NCBI RefSeq assembly: GCF_000966975.1
Contig: NZ_JZWV01000555.1
Span: forward strand, 1 to 13,662
From: Streptomyces katrae
GTDB lineage: Bacteria > Actinomycetota > Actinomycetes > Streptomycetales > Streptomycetaceae
Direction: 5' to 3'
DNA: 13,662 bases
The notes below the pieces were generated by a model. It saw nothing but the letters and a program-made list of their open reading frames with translations. It was not told where the DNA came from and ran no database searches. Made by a program: the position numbers and the translations under genes. Below, piece after piece: positions 1 through 6,859 of the stretch. Each line of letters starts with the position of its first letter. Within the stretch, counting starts at the first letter, position 1.

Positions 1-22
1 GTGCGGTACCGGCCGGGCGGGG

Positions 23-45
23 CTGTCGGTGGGGCGCCGTACCGT
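23..45 (+). promoter_or_regulatory. PafBC/RecA-NDp-like promoter of ogt
   Basis: CTGTCGGTGG lies at 23-32, then 7 nt, then TACCGT at 40-45. This matches TTGTCRGTGG-N7-TANNNT with one mismatch (C for the first T). Two better copies with the same 7-nt gap occur at 5234-5256 and 13440-13462. In mycobacteria this class of element is the RecA-independent DNA-damage promoter activated by PafBC. The -10-like TACCGT ends 6 bases before the GTG at 52, so transcription would start at or next to that codon and the ogt message would be leaderless. The match is read directly; the function is inferred by analogy. Confidence 0.6.
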
Positions 46-51
46 GGAGGC

Positions 52-615
52 GTGGAGAGCACCGAGCGGCCCCGCGGGCCGCACCTCGAATGGACCGTCC
101 TCCCCAGCGAGATCGGTCCCCTGCTCCTGGCCGCGACCCCCGAGGGCCTGGTCCGGGTGGAGTTCCATGCCGGGCCGGACCGGGCCGGCCGGATGATCGG
201 CGCGCTGGTCTCCCGGCTCGGCGCCGAAGCCTGGCGGCCGGAGCCGGGCCGGGAGGTGCTGCTGGCCGAGCCGATACGCCAGCTGAAGGCGTACTTCGCC
301 GGTACCCTGCGCCGCTTCGACCTGCCGCTGGACTGGCGGCTCAGTTCCGGGTTCAACCGCCAGGTACTGCTGGAGCTCGACCGCTCGGTGCCCTACGGCT
401 CGGTGGTCGGGTACGGGGAGCTGGCCGCCCGGGTCGGGCAGCCGGGGGCGGCCCAGGCCGTGGGCAACGCCATGGGTTCGAACCCGCTGCCGCTGGTGGT
501 GGCCTGCCACCGCGTGGTGGAGAACGACGGCGGCATCGGGGGCTTCGGCGGCGGGGTGGAGACCAAGCGGACCCTGCTCGCCCTGGAGGGGGTCCTCCCC
601 CAGCCGCTGTTCTAG
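52..615 (+). CDS. ogt: Methylated-DNA--protein-cysteine methyltransferase (Ogt type)
   Basis: Suicide DNA-repair enzyme that moves the alkyl group from O6-alkylguanine (or O4-alkylthymine) in DNA to its own cysteine. From the GTG at 52 the protein has 187 aa, the usual size for a bacterial Ogt. An N-terminal RNase-H-like part is followed by the MGMT DNA-binding/active-site domain (about 104-187): the segment VPYGSVVGYGELA, then AVGNAMGSNPLPL and the active-site CHRVV with C152. Two deviations from the classic family pattern are visible. The residue before the active Cys is Ala (ACHR, not PCHR), and the arginine-finger position (AARAVG in most members) is Gln135 (AAQAVG). The frame stays open to the window edge (GTG at 1), but the GTG at 52 is preferred because a promoter-like element ends just upstream and homology begins after it. 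Family call is firm; the start is likely. Confidence 0.9.
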   Translation: MESTERPRGPHLEWTVLPSEIGPLLLAATPEGLVRVEFHAGPDRAGRMIGALVSRLGAEAWRPEPGREVLLAEPIRQLKAYFAGTLRRFDLPLDWRLSSGFNRQVLLELDRSVPYGSVVGYGELAARVGQPGAAQAVGNAMGSNPLPLVVACHRVVENDGGIGGFGGGVETKRTLLALEGVLPQPLF

Positions 616-643
616 GGCGTCCCTTCCGGGGGCCGACGGTCCG

Positions 644-673
644 CCCTTACCCGGTTCCCCCCGGCCGTAAGGG
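644..673. repeat. Inverted repeat between ogt and the MFS gene
   Basis: CCCTTAC (644-650) and GTAAGGG (667-673) are perfect 7-base inverted arms around a 16-nt C-rich spacer, in the 160-bp gap between ogt and the transporter gene. It could end ogt transcription without a T-tract, or be an operator for the transporter. No clear -35/-10 pair is visible nearby. The arms are seen directly; the role is unknown. Confidence 0.4.
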
Positions 674-775
674 GTGGGACACTGCCGCGGTGACTACTGC
701 TGCCGCCTGCGGCCCCACCGCGTCCCGTCCCGCCCCGGACGTCCCGCCCGCGCGCCCGCGACGGGGGTGTCCGGC

Positions 776-2079
776 GTGACCGCCTCCCCCGAGACCCCGC
801 CCGCAGCCTCCACCGACGCCCCCGCGGCCGCGGCGGGGGTGACCGCCGCCGAGCTGCCGCGCATCCAGCGCCGGATCTCCGCCGTGCTGATGGCCGGCCA
901 GATGCTGGGCGGCCTGGGCGTGCCCATCAGCATCGCCCTGGCCCCCGTACTGGCCACGGAGATCAGCGGCACGGAGGCCCTGTCCGGGTTCGCGTCCACC
1001 GCCGCGGTGATCGGCACCGCCCTGGTCTCCCTGCCGCTCGCCGCCCTGACCACCGCGCGCGGGCGCCGGGCCGGGCTGCTGGCCGGGTACGCGATCGGCA
1101 CGGCCGGGGCGGCCCTGGTCGTCCTCGCCGCCTCGGTGAAGAGCTTCCCGCTGCTCATGCTCGGCATGGCCGCCTTCGGCGCCGCCTCCTCCGCCAACCT
1201 CCAGGCCCGTTTCGCCGCCGCCGACCTCGCCGCCCCGGACCGGCGGGCCCGGGCGATCTCGGTGGTCGTCTGGGCCTCCACCATCGGCGCGGTGCTCGGC
1301 CCGAACCTCTCCGCCCCGGCCAGCGACAGCTTCGCCGGCACCTCCATACCCCAGACGGCGGGGCCCTTCGTGTGGGCGGCCGCCGTCTTCGTGCTCACCG
1401 GCACCCTGCTCGGCGTACTGCTGCGGCCGGACCCCCTGCTGACCGCCCGGGCGCTGGCCGGGCCCGGGGAGGAATCCCGTCAGGGCCGCTCGCTGCGCGC
1501 CGGTCTGGCCGCCGTCAAGGCCTCGCCCCGGGCCCGGCTCGCGCTGCTCACCGTCGCCGTGTCGCACACCACCATGTCTCGATCATGGTGATGACCCCGG
1601 TCGACCTCGGTCACCACGGCACCGGCCTCAAGCTGGTCGGGCTGGTGATCAGCGGGCACATCGCGGGCATGTTCGCCTTCTCGCCCGTCATGGGCTGGCT
1701 CGCCGACCGGCTCGGCCGGTTCTCCGTGATCGGCCTGGCGGCCGGGCTGCTCTCGGTCGCCGCCCTGCTCGCCGGCACGGCCGCCGGGAACCACGCGCAG
1801 AGCGCGGCCGGCCTCTTCCTGCTCGGCCTCGGCTGGTCCGCGGGCATGGTCTCCGGCTCGGCGCTGCTGACCGACTCGGTGCCGCAGCCCGCGCGGGCCG
1901 CCGTACAGGGCCTGAGCGACCTCACCATGAACGCGGCGGCGGGTCTGGGCGGCGCGGCCGCCGGCCTGGTGATGTCCCAGGCCGGCTACGGCTGGCTCAA
2001 CGCCATCGGCGCCTCGTTGCTGCTGCCGATGGCCGGGCTGGCCCTGTTCACGGCCCGGCGGCACCCGGTGCCCGCCTGA
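776..2079 (+). pseudogene. MFS transporter, frameshifted by one missing base near 1576
   Basis: A 12-helix major facilitator superfamily permease, probably a drug or metabolite exporter; substrate not deducible. The N-terminal half reads through VAVSHTTM and then stops at 1591. The C-terminal half continues in another frame from about 1576 as VSIMVMTPVDLGHHG and ends at 2079. Restoring one G to give ATG-GTC-TCG-ATC-ATG joins them into an uninterrupted protein of about 434 aa, normal for the family. Hydrophobic Ala/Leu/Gly-rich helices run throughout, and both halves carry the basic loop after helix 2 or 8 (TTARGRRAG, and GWLADRLGR). The GTG at 776 is preferred because a GGGGG run lies 9-13 nt upstream; GTGs at 767 and 674 are in-frame alternatives. 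The rest of the sequence is intact, so this is a very recent mutation or a sequencing error. No slippery heptamer is present, which argues against programmed frameshifting. Confidence 0.8.
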
Positions 2080-2096
2080 CGGCGGGGAGCCGTCAG
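2076..2096. terminator. Bidirectional hairpin covering both convergent stop codons
   Basis: CTGACGGC (2076-2083), loop GGGGA, GCCGTCAG (2089-2096) form a perfect 8-bp stem. The left arm contains the TGA of the MFS gene and the right arm contains the complement of the cupin gene's TGA. There is no T-tract, which is common for Streptomyces terminators. Its symmetric position between convergent genes supports a terminator for both. Confidence 0.65.
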
Positions 2097-2467
2097 AGGT
2101 TGATGTGGTAGGCCTTGCGCAGCGTCTCGTGGACCGTCCAGGTGGTCTTGTCCCCCTCGCGCAGCACGCAGGCGGAGCCGGGGCCCACCTCGAGCGTCGC
2201 GCCGCCCTCGACCTCGACGGTGGCGCGGCCGCTGACCACCACGAACAGCTCGTCGGCCTCGGTGTCGGTGACCACGCCGGGGGTGATCTGCCAGATGCCG
2301 CGGATCTGGGAACCGTCCGCGGACTCCCAGAGCACCTTGCCCGTCACCACCGGCGTGCCGGAGACGATCTGTGCGGGGTCGAGGTCCTCGGCCTCCAGTT
2401 CGCTGTCGGGGAGGTCCGCGACGGAGACGGCGAAGGAGGCGGGGGCGCTGTGGTCACTGGTGCTCAT
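2093..2467 (-). CDS. Small cupin protein, DUF861/Cupin_3-like
   Basis: A 124-aa single-domain cupin (jelly-roll beta barrel), cytoplasmic, function unassigned. The core is at about 44-115: RGIWQITPG (56-64), then EADELFVVVSGRATVEV (70-86), then a Gly/Pro turn (EVGPGSACVLREGDK) and a C-terminal strand. This is the DUF861/Cupin_3 pattern seen in EutQ-like and ureidoglycolate-related cupins. The usual metal-binding HxH pair is absent; Glu70, Asp72 and Glu73 occupy the conserved acidic stretch. The ATG at 2467 has no Shine-Dalgarno sequence, but a TAGGCT (-10-like) ends 8 nt before it, so the message is probably leaderless. The gene converges on the MFS gene and is divergent from psuG. Substrate cannot be read from sequence. 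Confidence 0.8.
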   Translation of the reverse strand: MSTSDHSAPASFAVSVADLPDSELEAEDLDPAQIVSGTPVVTGKVLWESADGSQIRGIWQITPGVVTDTEADELFVVVSGRATVEVEGGATLEVGPGSACVLREGDKTTWTVHETLRKAYHINL

Positions 2468-2475
2468 GGTGCGCC

Positions 2476-2500
2476 AGCCTAGGGCGGCCGCACCGGCCGC
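2476..2500 (-). promoter_or_regulatory. Putative leaderless promoter and palindrome upstream of the cupin gene
   Basis: On the minus strand TAGGCT (plus 2476-2481) lies 8 nt before the ATG at 2467, which fits a -10 box for leaderless transcription. Directly upstream, in the -35/-10 spacer, is the palindrome GCGGCCG-CAC-CGGCCGC (2484-2500, 7-bp arms). It could be an operator. No good -35 hexamer is seen, so activator dependence is possible but unproven. Confidence 0.35.
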
Positions 2501-2627
2501 GGGGTGATCAGAGCGTCCAGCGCGGGCGCGGCGCACACGTCACTCCGTCGAGCCGCGGGGGGCGGCTTCACGCCGTCGTGGGGAGGGGCGCGTTTGGGGG
2601 CGCGCATCGCGTGCCATGGATGGGGAC

Positions 2628-3560
2628 ATGCCACAGCACGCAGCATCCGAGGTCCCGGTCCTGTCGGAAGAGGTGCGCGAGGCGCTCGCCGCGCGCAGGC
2701 CCGTCGTCGCCCTGGAGTCGACGATCCTCGCCCACGGCCTGCCCCGGCCCCGCAATCTGGCGGTGGGCCTGGAACTGGAGGAGCTCGTCAGGGCGGAGGG
2801 AGCGGTCCCGGCGACGGTCGCGGTGGTCGACGGGGTGGCGTACGCCGGGCTGGACAAGGCCCGCCTGGAGCGGATCGCGGCGGGCGAGGGGGTGCGCAAG
2901 CTCGGCCACCGCGACCTGGCCCCGGCCCTGGCGGCGGGGGCCACGGGCGCGACGACGGTCTCGGCCACGGCCTTCCTGGCCGCGCGGGCCGGCCTGCGGG
3001 TCTTCGCCACGGGCGGGCTGGGCGGCGTGCACCGGGAGTTCGCGCAGACGCAGGACGAGTCGGCCGACCTGTCGCTGCTGGCACGGACCCGGATCACGGT
3101 GGTGTGCGCCGGGGTGAAGTCGATCCTGGACGTACCCGCCACGCTCCAGCGGCTGGAGACGCTCGGCGTCGGGGTGGTGGGCTACCGGACGCGTACGTTC
3201 CCGGGGTTCTACCTGGCGGACTCGGGCGAGCCGGTCGACTGGACGGTGGAGCGGCCGCAGGAGGTGGCGGAGATGATGGCCGCCCAGGACGCCCTGGCCG
3301 GGCCGGAATCGGCCCTGGTGGTGGCCAACCCGGTGGCCGCCGCCGAACAGCTGGATCCCGGGCTCCACGACCGCGTCCTGGCGCAGGCCCTGGCCGAATG
3401 CCGGGAGCGCGGGATCACGGGGCAGGCGGTGACACCGTTCCTGCTGGGGTTCCTGGTACGGGCGACGGGCGGGGCCTCGCTGGAGGCGAACCTGGCGGCG
3501 GTACGGGGCAACGTACGGCTCGGGGCCCGGATCGCTGGGGCGTGGGCGGCCCGGGCGTGA
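2628..3560 (+). CDS. psuG: Pseudouridine-5'-phosphate glycosidase PsuG
   Basis: Cleaves the C-glycosidic bond of pseudouridine 5'-phosphate to uracil and ribose 5-phosphate (physiologically the degradative direction), in the cytoplasm. From the ATG at 2628 the protein has 310 aa, the family size. The catalytic signature is complete: Glu30 in VALESTILAHGLPRP, Lys91 in VRKLGHRD, Lys164 in VCAGVKSILD (the Schiff-base lysine) and the Asn in GASLEANLAAVRGN near the C-terminus. ATG 2628 is chosen over the in-frame ATG at 2616 because GGATGGGGAC supplies a purine-rich ribosome site just before it and nothing comparable precedes 2616. The stop overlaps the GTG of the downstream kinase (GTGA), so the two are translationally coupled, as expected for a psuG-psuK salvage operon. 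Confidence 0.95.
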   Translation: MPQHAASEVPVLSEEVREALAARRPVVALESTILAHGLPRPRNLAVGLELEELVRAEGAVPATVAVVDGVAYAGLDKARLERIAAGEGVRKLGHRDLAPALAAGATGATTVSATAFLAARAGLRVFATGGLGGVHREFAQTQDESADLSLLARTRITVVCAGVKSILDVPATLQRLETLGVGVVGYRTRTFPGFYLADSGEPVDWTVERPQEVAEMMAAQDALAGPESALVVANPVAAAEQLDPGLHDRVLAQALAECRERGITGQAVTPFLLGFLVRATGGASLEANLAAVRGNVRLGARIAGAWAARA

Positions 3561-4564
3561 CCGGTACGGGGGCTGCGGCGGCGGAGGCTGGGGCGGTCGG
3601 GGCCGAGGCGCCGGGGACGGGGGTCAGGGCGCTGAGGTCCAGGGCACTGGAGGCGGGGCCGCCGGACGCCGGGGCCGGGACGCCGGGGGCGCTGGTGGTC
3701 GTCGGGGACGTGGTCACGGACGTGGTGGCGGTGCACCGGGAGCCGCTCGCCCCGGCCACCGACACCGCCGCCCGGATCCGCACCCTGCCCGGCGGAGCTG
3801 GCGCCAACGCGGCCTGTTGGGCGGCCCGTACGGGCACCGCCGAGGTACGGCTGCTGGCACGGGTGGGCTGCGAGTCGGCGCGCTGGCACGAGCGGGCGCT
3901 GGTCGACGCGGGGGTGCGGCCCCGGCTGGTGGTGGACCCGGCCGAGCCGACCGGGACGGTGGTGGCGCTGGTCGGGGCGGACGCGGAGCGGACGTTCCTG
4001 ACCGACAGCGGGGCCTCCCTGCGGCTGTGCCCCGCCGACTGGGCGCCCGCCCTGCTGGACGGGGCCGCCCACCTCCACCTGTCCGGCTACCTGTTCTTCG
4101 CCGAGCCCAGCCGGGAGCTGGCCCTGGTGGCGCTGCGGGCCGCGCGCACGCGCGGGGTCCCGGTCAGCGTGGATCCCGCGTCGGCGGGGTTCCTGGCCGG
4201 GCTGGGTCCCGAGGCCTTCCTGTCGGCGGTGGCGGGGGTCTCCGTACTCCTCCCGAACGAGGACGAGGCCCGGCTGCTGGCCGGGGTCCGGGACACGGCC
4301 CGGGCGGCGGAGTCGCTCAGCCGGCGGTTTCCGCTGGTGGTGGTGACCCGGGGCACGGGCGGGGCGCTCGTCGCCGAGGGCGGCCGGATCACCGCCGAGG
4401 TCGAGGCGGAGCCGGCGGACGCGGTGGACACCACCGGCGCGGGTGACGCCTTCACCGGCGGCTTCCTGGCGGCCCGCCTCTCGGGCGCCGCCCCGGCGGC
4501 CTCGGCCCGCGCGGGCTGCCGCGCCGCGGCCCGTGCGATAACCCGCCTGGGCGGCCGCCCCTGA
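3557..4564 (+). CDS. psuK: PfkB-family carbohydrate kinase, probable pseudouridine kinase PsuK
   Basis: A 335-aa ribokinase-fold (PfkB) kinase that should phosphorylate pseudouridine to pseudouridine 5'-phosphate, the PsuG substrate. Family signatures: GGAGANAACWAARTG from residue 79 (substrate-site glycines), VSVDPASAG, LLPNEDEARLL, VVVTRGTGGA, and the nucleotide-site motif DTTGAGDAF (291-299) with catalytic Asp297. The GTG at 3557 is chosen because it overlaps the psuG stop as GTGA. That start gives about 45 residues of Ala/Gly/Glu-rich, probably disordered sequence before the first strand (LVVVGDVVTDVV). Translation could instead begin at an internal GTG near 3692. PfkB membership is certain. 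The pseudouridine specificity rests on operon context, since many PfkB kinases share these motifs. Confidence 0.88.
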   Translation: MTGTGAAAAEAGAVGAEAPGTGVRALRSRALEAGPPDAGAGTPGALVVVGDVVTDVVAVHREPLAPATDTAARIRTLPGGAGANAACWAARTGTAEVRLLARVGCESARWHERALVDAGVRPRLVVDPAEPTGTVVALVGADAERTFLTDSGASLRLCPADWAPALLDGAAHLHLSGYLFFAEPSRELALVALRAARTRGVPVSVDPASAGFLAGLGPEAFLSAVAGVSVLLPNEDEARLLAGVRDTARAAESLSRRFPLVVVTRGTGGALVAEGGRITAEVEAEPADAVDTTGAGDAFTGGFLAARLSGAAPAASARAGCRAAARAITRLGGRP

Positions 4565-4572
4565 CCCCCCTT

Positions 4573-4591
4573 CCGGTGAACCCCTTACCGG
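4573..4591. terminator. Weak hairpin between convergent psuK and the kinase-like gene
   Basis: CCGGT (4573-4577) and ACCGG (4587-4591) flank a 9-nt loop in the 20-bp gap between two convergent stops, and extend over the minus-strand stop codon. The stem is only 5 bp and has no T-tract. Position is the main argument for a terminator. Confidence 0.25.
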
Positions 4592-5226
4592 GCCCGGATC
4601 CCGGTCCAGGCGGGGTGGCGGGGGTCGTCCGCGCGGACGAGGGCGTCCGCCGTCGACGCCGGGTCCGTCTCCCGCGCGTAGCGGGCGAACGCCGGCAGGG
4701 TCCAGTGGTCGGAGGGGGGCGTGCGCCGGGCCAGGGCGCCCGCCGAGAGACTGATGTGCACGCTCAGGTCGAAGGGGAACCAGTGGCCCAGCAGCAGCGG
4801 GCCGTGCACGATCAGGACGCCGCCCGTCGGCAGCTGGGTGTACGGGCTGCGGGTGGCGCGGTCGGTCACCGGGTCCCACAGGTCCGGCAGGACGCGCCCG
4901 CTGCCGCCGGGGTCCGTCGGCGCGAAGACCTCCCGCCACAGCGCGCCCGTGTCGTACCAGCCGCCGAGGTAGGCGTCCACGTCCTCCCGTCCGAACTCGA
5001 ACCGCAGCGACGCCGGGCGCAGGAACCCCCCGGCCGCCACCACCAGCGCGGAACGCCCGCGCTGTCGCAGGGCGTCGGCCAGTTCGCCCGCCAGGACCCC
5101 GGTGTCGGCGGCCGGCGCGCCGTCGATGCCCACGCGCCGCCAGGGGCCGCCCTCGGCGGACGGCGCGTCGAGGTGGCCGGCGAGCCGCTCGGCCATCCGC
5201 TGCCAGGTGATCGCTTCCAGCTTCAC
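4585..5226 (-). CDS. Uridine kinase-like protein with degenerate P-loop
   Basis: A 213-aa cytoplasmic protein with the outline of the uridine kinase/phosphoribulokinase-like P-loop family. It has the first strand and loop (VGIDGAPAADTG, 32-43), a long segment GFLRPASLRFEFGREDVDAY (67-86), IVHGPLLLGHWFPFDLSVHI in the C-terminal half, and LARRT followed by HWTLPAFARY. The Walker A lysine is missing: GIDGAPAADTG has no GK[ST]. The acidic residue expected just before the phenylalanine of the Asp-Gly-Phe-type motif is Gly here (AAGGF, 64-68). As read, normal ATP-dependent kinase activity is doubtful. It may be a binding protein, a pseudoenzyme or an altered enzyme. Start is GTG 5226, with only a weak ribosome site. 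It converges on psuGK, hinting at a shared pyrimidine-nucleoside theme. Confidence 0.78.
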   Translation of the reverse strand: MKLEAITWQRMAERLAGHLDAPSAEGGPWRRVGIDGAPAADTGVLAGELADALRQRGRSALVVAAGGFLRPASLRFEFGREDVDAYLGGWYDTGALWREVFAPTDPGGSGRVLPDLWDPVTDRATRSPYTQLPTGGVLIVHGPLLLGHWFPFDLSVHISLSAGALARRTPPSDHWTLPAFARYARETDPASTADALVRADDPRHPAWTGIRAR

Positions 5227-5233
5227 GAACCCA

Positions 5234-5256
5234 TTGTCAGTGGTCGCCCTTAGCGT
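5234..5256 (+). promoter_or_regulatory. PafBC/RecA-NDp-like promoter of the WGR gene
   Basis: TTGTCAGTGG (5234-5243), 7 nt, TAGCGT (5251-5256): a full match to TTGTCRGTGG-N7-TANNNT. The predicted start lies near 5263, leaving a leader of about 56 nt before the ATG at 5319. The 13440-13462 copy ahead of the SNF2 gene has the same 10-mer, the same gap and a similar leader length. In mycobacteria this 10-mer sits at about -26 and is read by PafBC during DNA damage. Sequence match is direct; the activator in this organism is inferred. Confidence 0.72.
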
Positions 5257-5318
5257 TTTTCACGAGGGATCACCGGTGAACAGGAGCCGGCGGCCCGACT
5301 CTTGGGGAGGGGTCTGTC

Positions 5319-6764
5319 ATGGCTCGGGAGACGACGTACCTGGAGCTGTCGCAGGAGGACGGCGCGGCGCACAAGTTCTACGAGGTGACCCTCGACGGCC
5401 TCACCGTCTCCGTGCGCTACGGCCGCATCGGCGCGGCCGGGCAGCTGCAGAGCTCGTCGTTCCCGACGGCGGAGAAGGCCCGGGCGGCCGCGGCCAAGAA
5501 GATCGGCGAGAAGGTCCGCAAGGGGTACGCGCCGGCGGTGCGGGGGGCGCGTGCCGCGCGGGCGGTGACCCGCCGGCAGGTGACCTCGGCGCCGTCGACG
5601 GCCCGTGCGGTGGCGCCGGTGCTGTGGCGCTTCCGCACCGGCTCCGCGGCCTTCGGCATCCATGTGGACGAGGACCGCTGCTGGGTGGGCAACCAGGCGG
5701 GCGACGTCTACACGGTGAGCCACGGCGGCGAGGTGCTCGCCCGGTACTCGCTGCCGGACGGGGTGAAGTGCCTGGTCGCGGACGAGTTCTGGATCTATGC
5801 GGGCTGCGATGACGGCACGGTGTACGACCTGTCGTCCAAGGTGCCGTTCGGGGCGTACGGCATAGCCGCGGACGTGGACATCTACTGGCTCGACATCCAC
5901 GAGGGCGTGCTCAACGTCTCGGACGCGAACGGCGGCCTGACGGTCATCGACCACGAGGACGAGCACCAGTGGTCGCGCAAGTCCGCAGGCGGCGGCGCCT
6001 GGATGGTCCGGGCGGACGAGCGGGCGGTGTACCACGGGCACAGCGGCGGGGTGACGGCCTACGCGGCGGACGGCACGGGCCAGTTGTGGCACACCAGGAC
6101 GCCGGGCGGGGTGCTGTTCGGCTGGCAGGAGCAGGACGCGGTGTACGCGGGCACGGTGCGCAACACCGTGCAGCGCCTGTCGAAGGCGACGGGCGCGGTC
6201 GAGGCCTCGTACCCGTGCGACGCGGCGGTGTACTCGTGCGCGAGCTCTCCGGACGGGCGGCACGTGTTCGCCGGTGACTCCTCGTCCTCGGTGTACTGCT
6301 TCGACGCCGACGGGCGGCGGCTGTGGAAGCTGGGCACCGGCAGCGGGTCGGCGCTGTCGATGCAGTACCTGGACGAGCGGCTCTACCTGGTCACCACGGA
6401 CGGCTCGCTGGTGTGCGTTGACGCGAGCGAGGCGGCGATCGCGGCGGCCCAGCGGGGTTCCGTGCCGACGGCGGTGGACGTGAAGTCGGCCGCGGCGCTT
6501 CCGGTGTTCACCCCCGCGGCCTCGGCCGCGGCGGTGGCGACGGTGTCGGTGGCGTCGGTGCCGTCGGGCGGTGTGGTGGTCGAGTGCGTCCAGGTGGGCG
6601 GGCGGGTGCGGGTGCAGGTGGTGTCGGACGGTTTCCAGCCCGGCTGGAACGTGCAGTTCCCGAGGGGGATACGGGAGGCCGGGGCCCGGTACGTGGTGGA
6701 CGGTCTGCATGCGGCGGCCGGCGGCTTCTACCGGGTGCGGGGCGAGATACGCCGGCTGGTCTGA
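5319..6764 (+). CDS. WGR-domain protein with PQQ/WD40-like beta-propeller
   Basis: A 481-aa cytoplasmic protein of unassigned function. The N-terminal WGR domain (about 1-75) has VRYGRIG (32-38) in place of the signature Trp-Gly-Arg and ends with a basic helix (AKKIGEKVRKGY). A short Ala/Arg linker leads to a seven-blade-like propeller (about 95-375) with repeated blades of the form xVxAxDxxGxxLW, such as VTAYAADGTGQLWHT and VYCFDADGRRLWKL. A low-complexity Ala/Val linker and a compact C-terminal domain (about 405-481, GWNVQFPRGIREAGARYVV) follow. WGR domains bind nucleic acid in PARPs and occur in MolR-like bacterial proteins. ATG 5319 has a strong ribosome site, GGGGAGGGG, 6 nt upstream. 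The damage-type promoter upstream suggests a DNA-damage role; that is inference. No signal peptide or membrane segment is seen. Confidence 0.85.
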   Translation: MARETTYLELSQEDGAAHKFYEVTLDGLTVSVRYGRIGAAGQLQSSSFPTAEKARAAAAKKIGEKVRKGYAPAVRGARAARAVTRRQVTSAPSTARAVAPVLWRFRTGSAAFGIHVDEDRCWVGNQAGDVYTVSHGGEVLARYSLPDGVKCLVADEFWIYAGCDDGTVYDLSSKVPFGAYGIAADVDIYWLDIHEGVLNVSDANGGLTVIDHEDEHQWSRKSAGGGAWMVRADERAVYHGHSGGVTAYAADGTGQLWHTRTPGGVLFGWQEQDAVYAGTVRNTVQRLSKATGAVEASYPCDAAVYSCASSPDGRHVFAGDSSSSVYCFDADGRRLWKLGTGSGSALSMQYLDERLYLVTTDGSLVCVDASEAAIAAAQRGSVPTAVDVKSAAALPVFTPAASAAAVATVSVASVPSGGVVVECVQVGGRVRVQVVSDGFQPGWNVQFPRGIREAGARYVVDGLHAAAGGFYRVRGEIRRLV

Positions 6765-6817
6765 CCGGGGGCCCGGGCCTGCCGGGACCGGGGGCCGCTG
6801 TGGCCCGTGCGGGTGGT

Positions 6818-6844
6818 GCCGTGGTGGACGGGGGTCTCCACGGC
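6818..6844. terminator. Candidate bidirectional terminator hairpin
   Basis: GCCGTGG (6818-6824) and CCACGGC (6838-6844) pair perfectly over a 13-nt loop. They lie in the 95-bp gap between the convergent WGR and cupin genes. There is no T-tract. The gap also contains GC-rich partial repeats around 6767-6795 that could form alternative stems. Confidence 0.4.
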
Positions 6845-6859
6845 GGCGCTCGGGGCGGG

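Noticed and set aside
1570..1595. Programmed ribosomal frameshifting in the MFS gene
   Set aside because: No X-XXY-YYZ slippery heptamer, no shifty stop and no clear downstream structure; one missing G explains the break.
2616..2628. psuG starting at ATG 2616
   Set aside because: No ribosome site before it, whereas the in-frame ATG at 2628 has a purine-rich site just upstream.
6545..6570. TGTCGGTGG inside the WGR gene as a damage promoter
   Set aside because: It is in coding sequence of repeated GTCGGTG codons and has no TANNNT 7-8 nt downstream.
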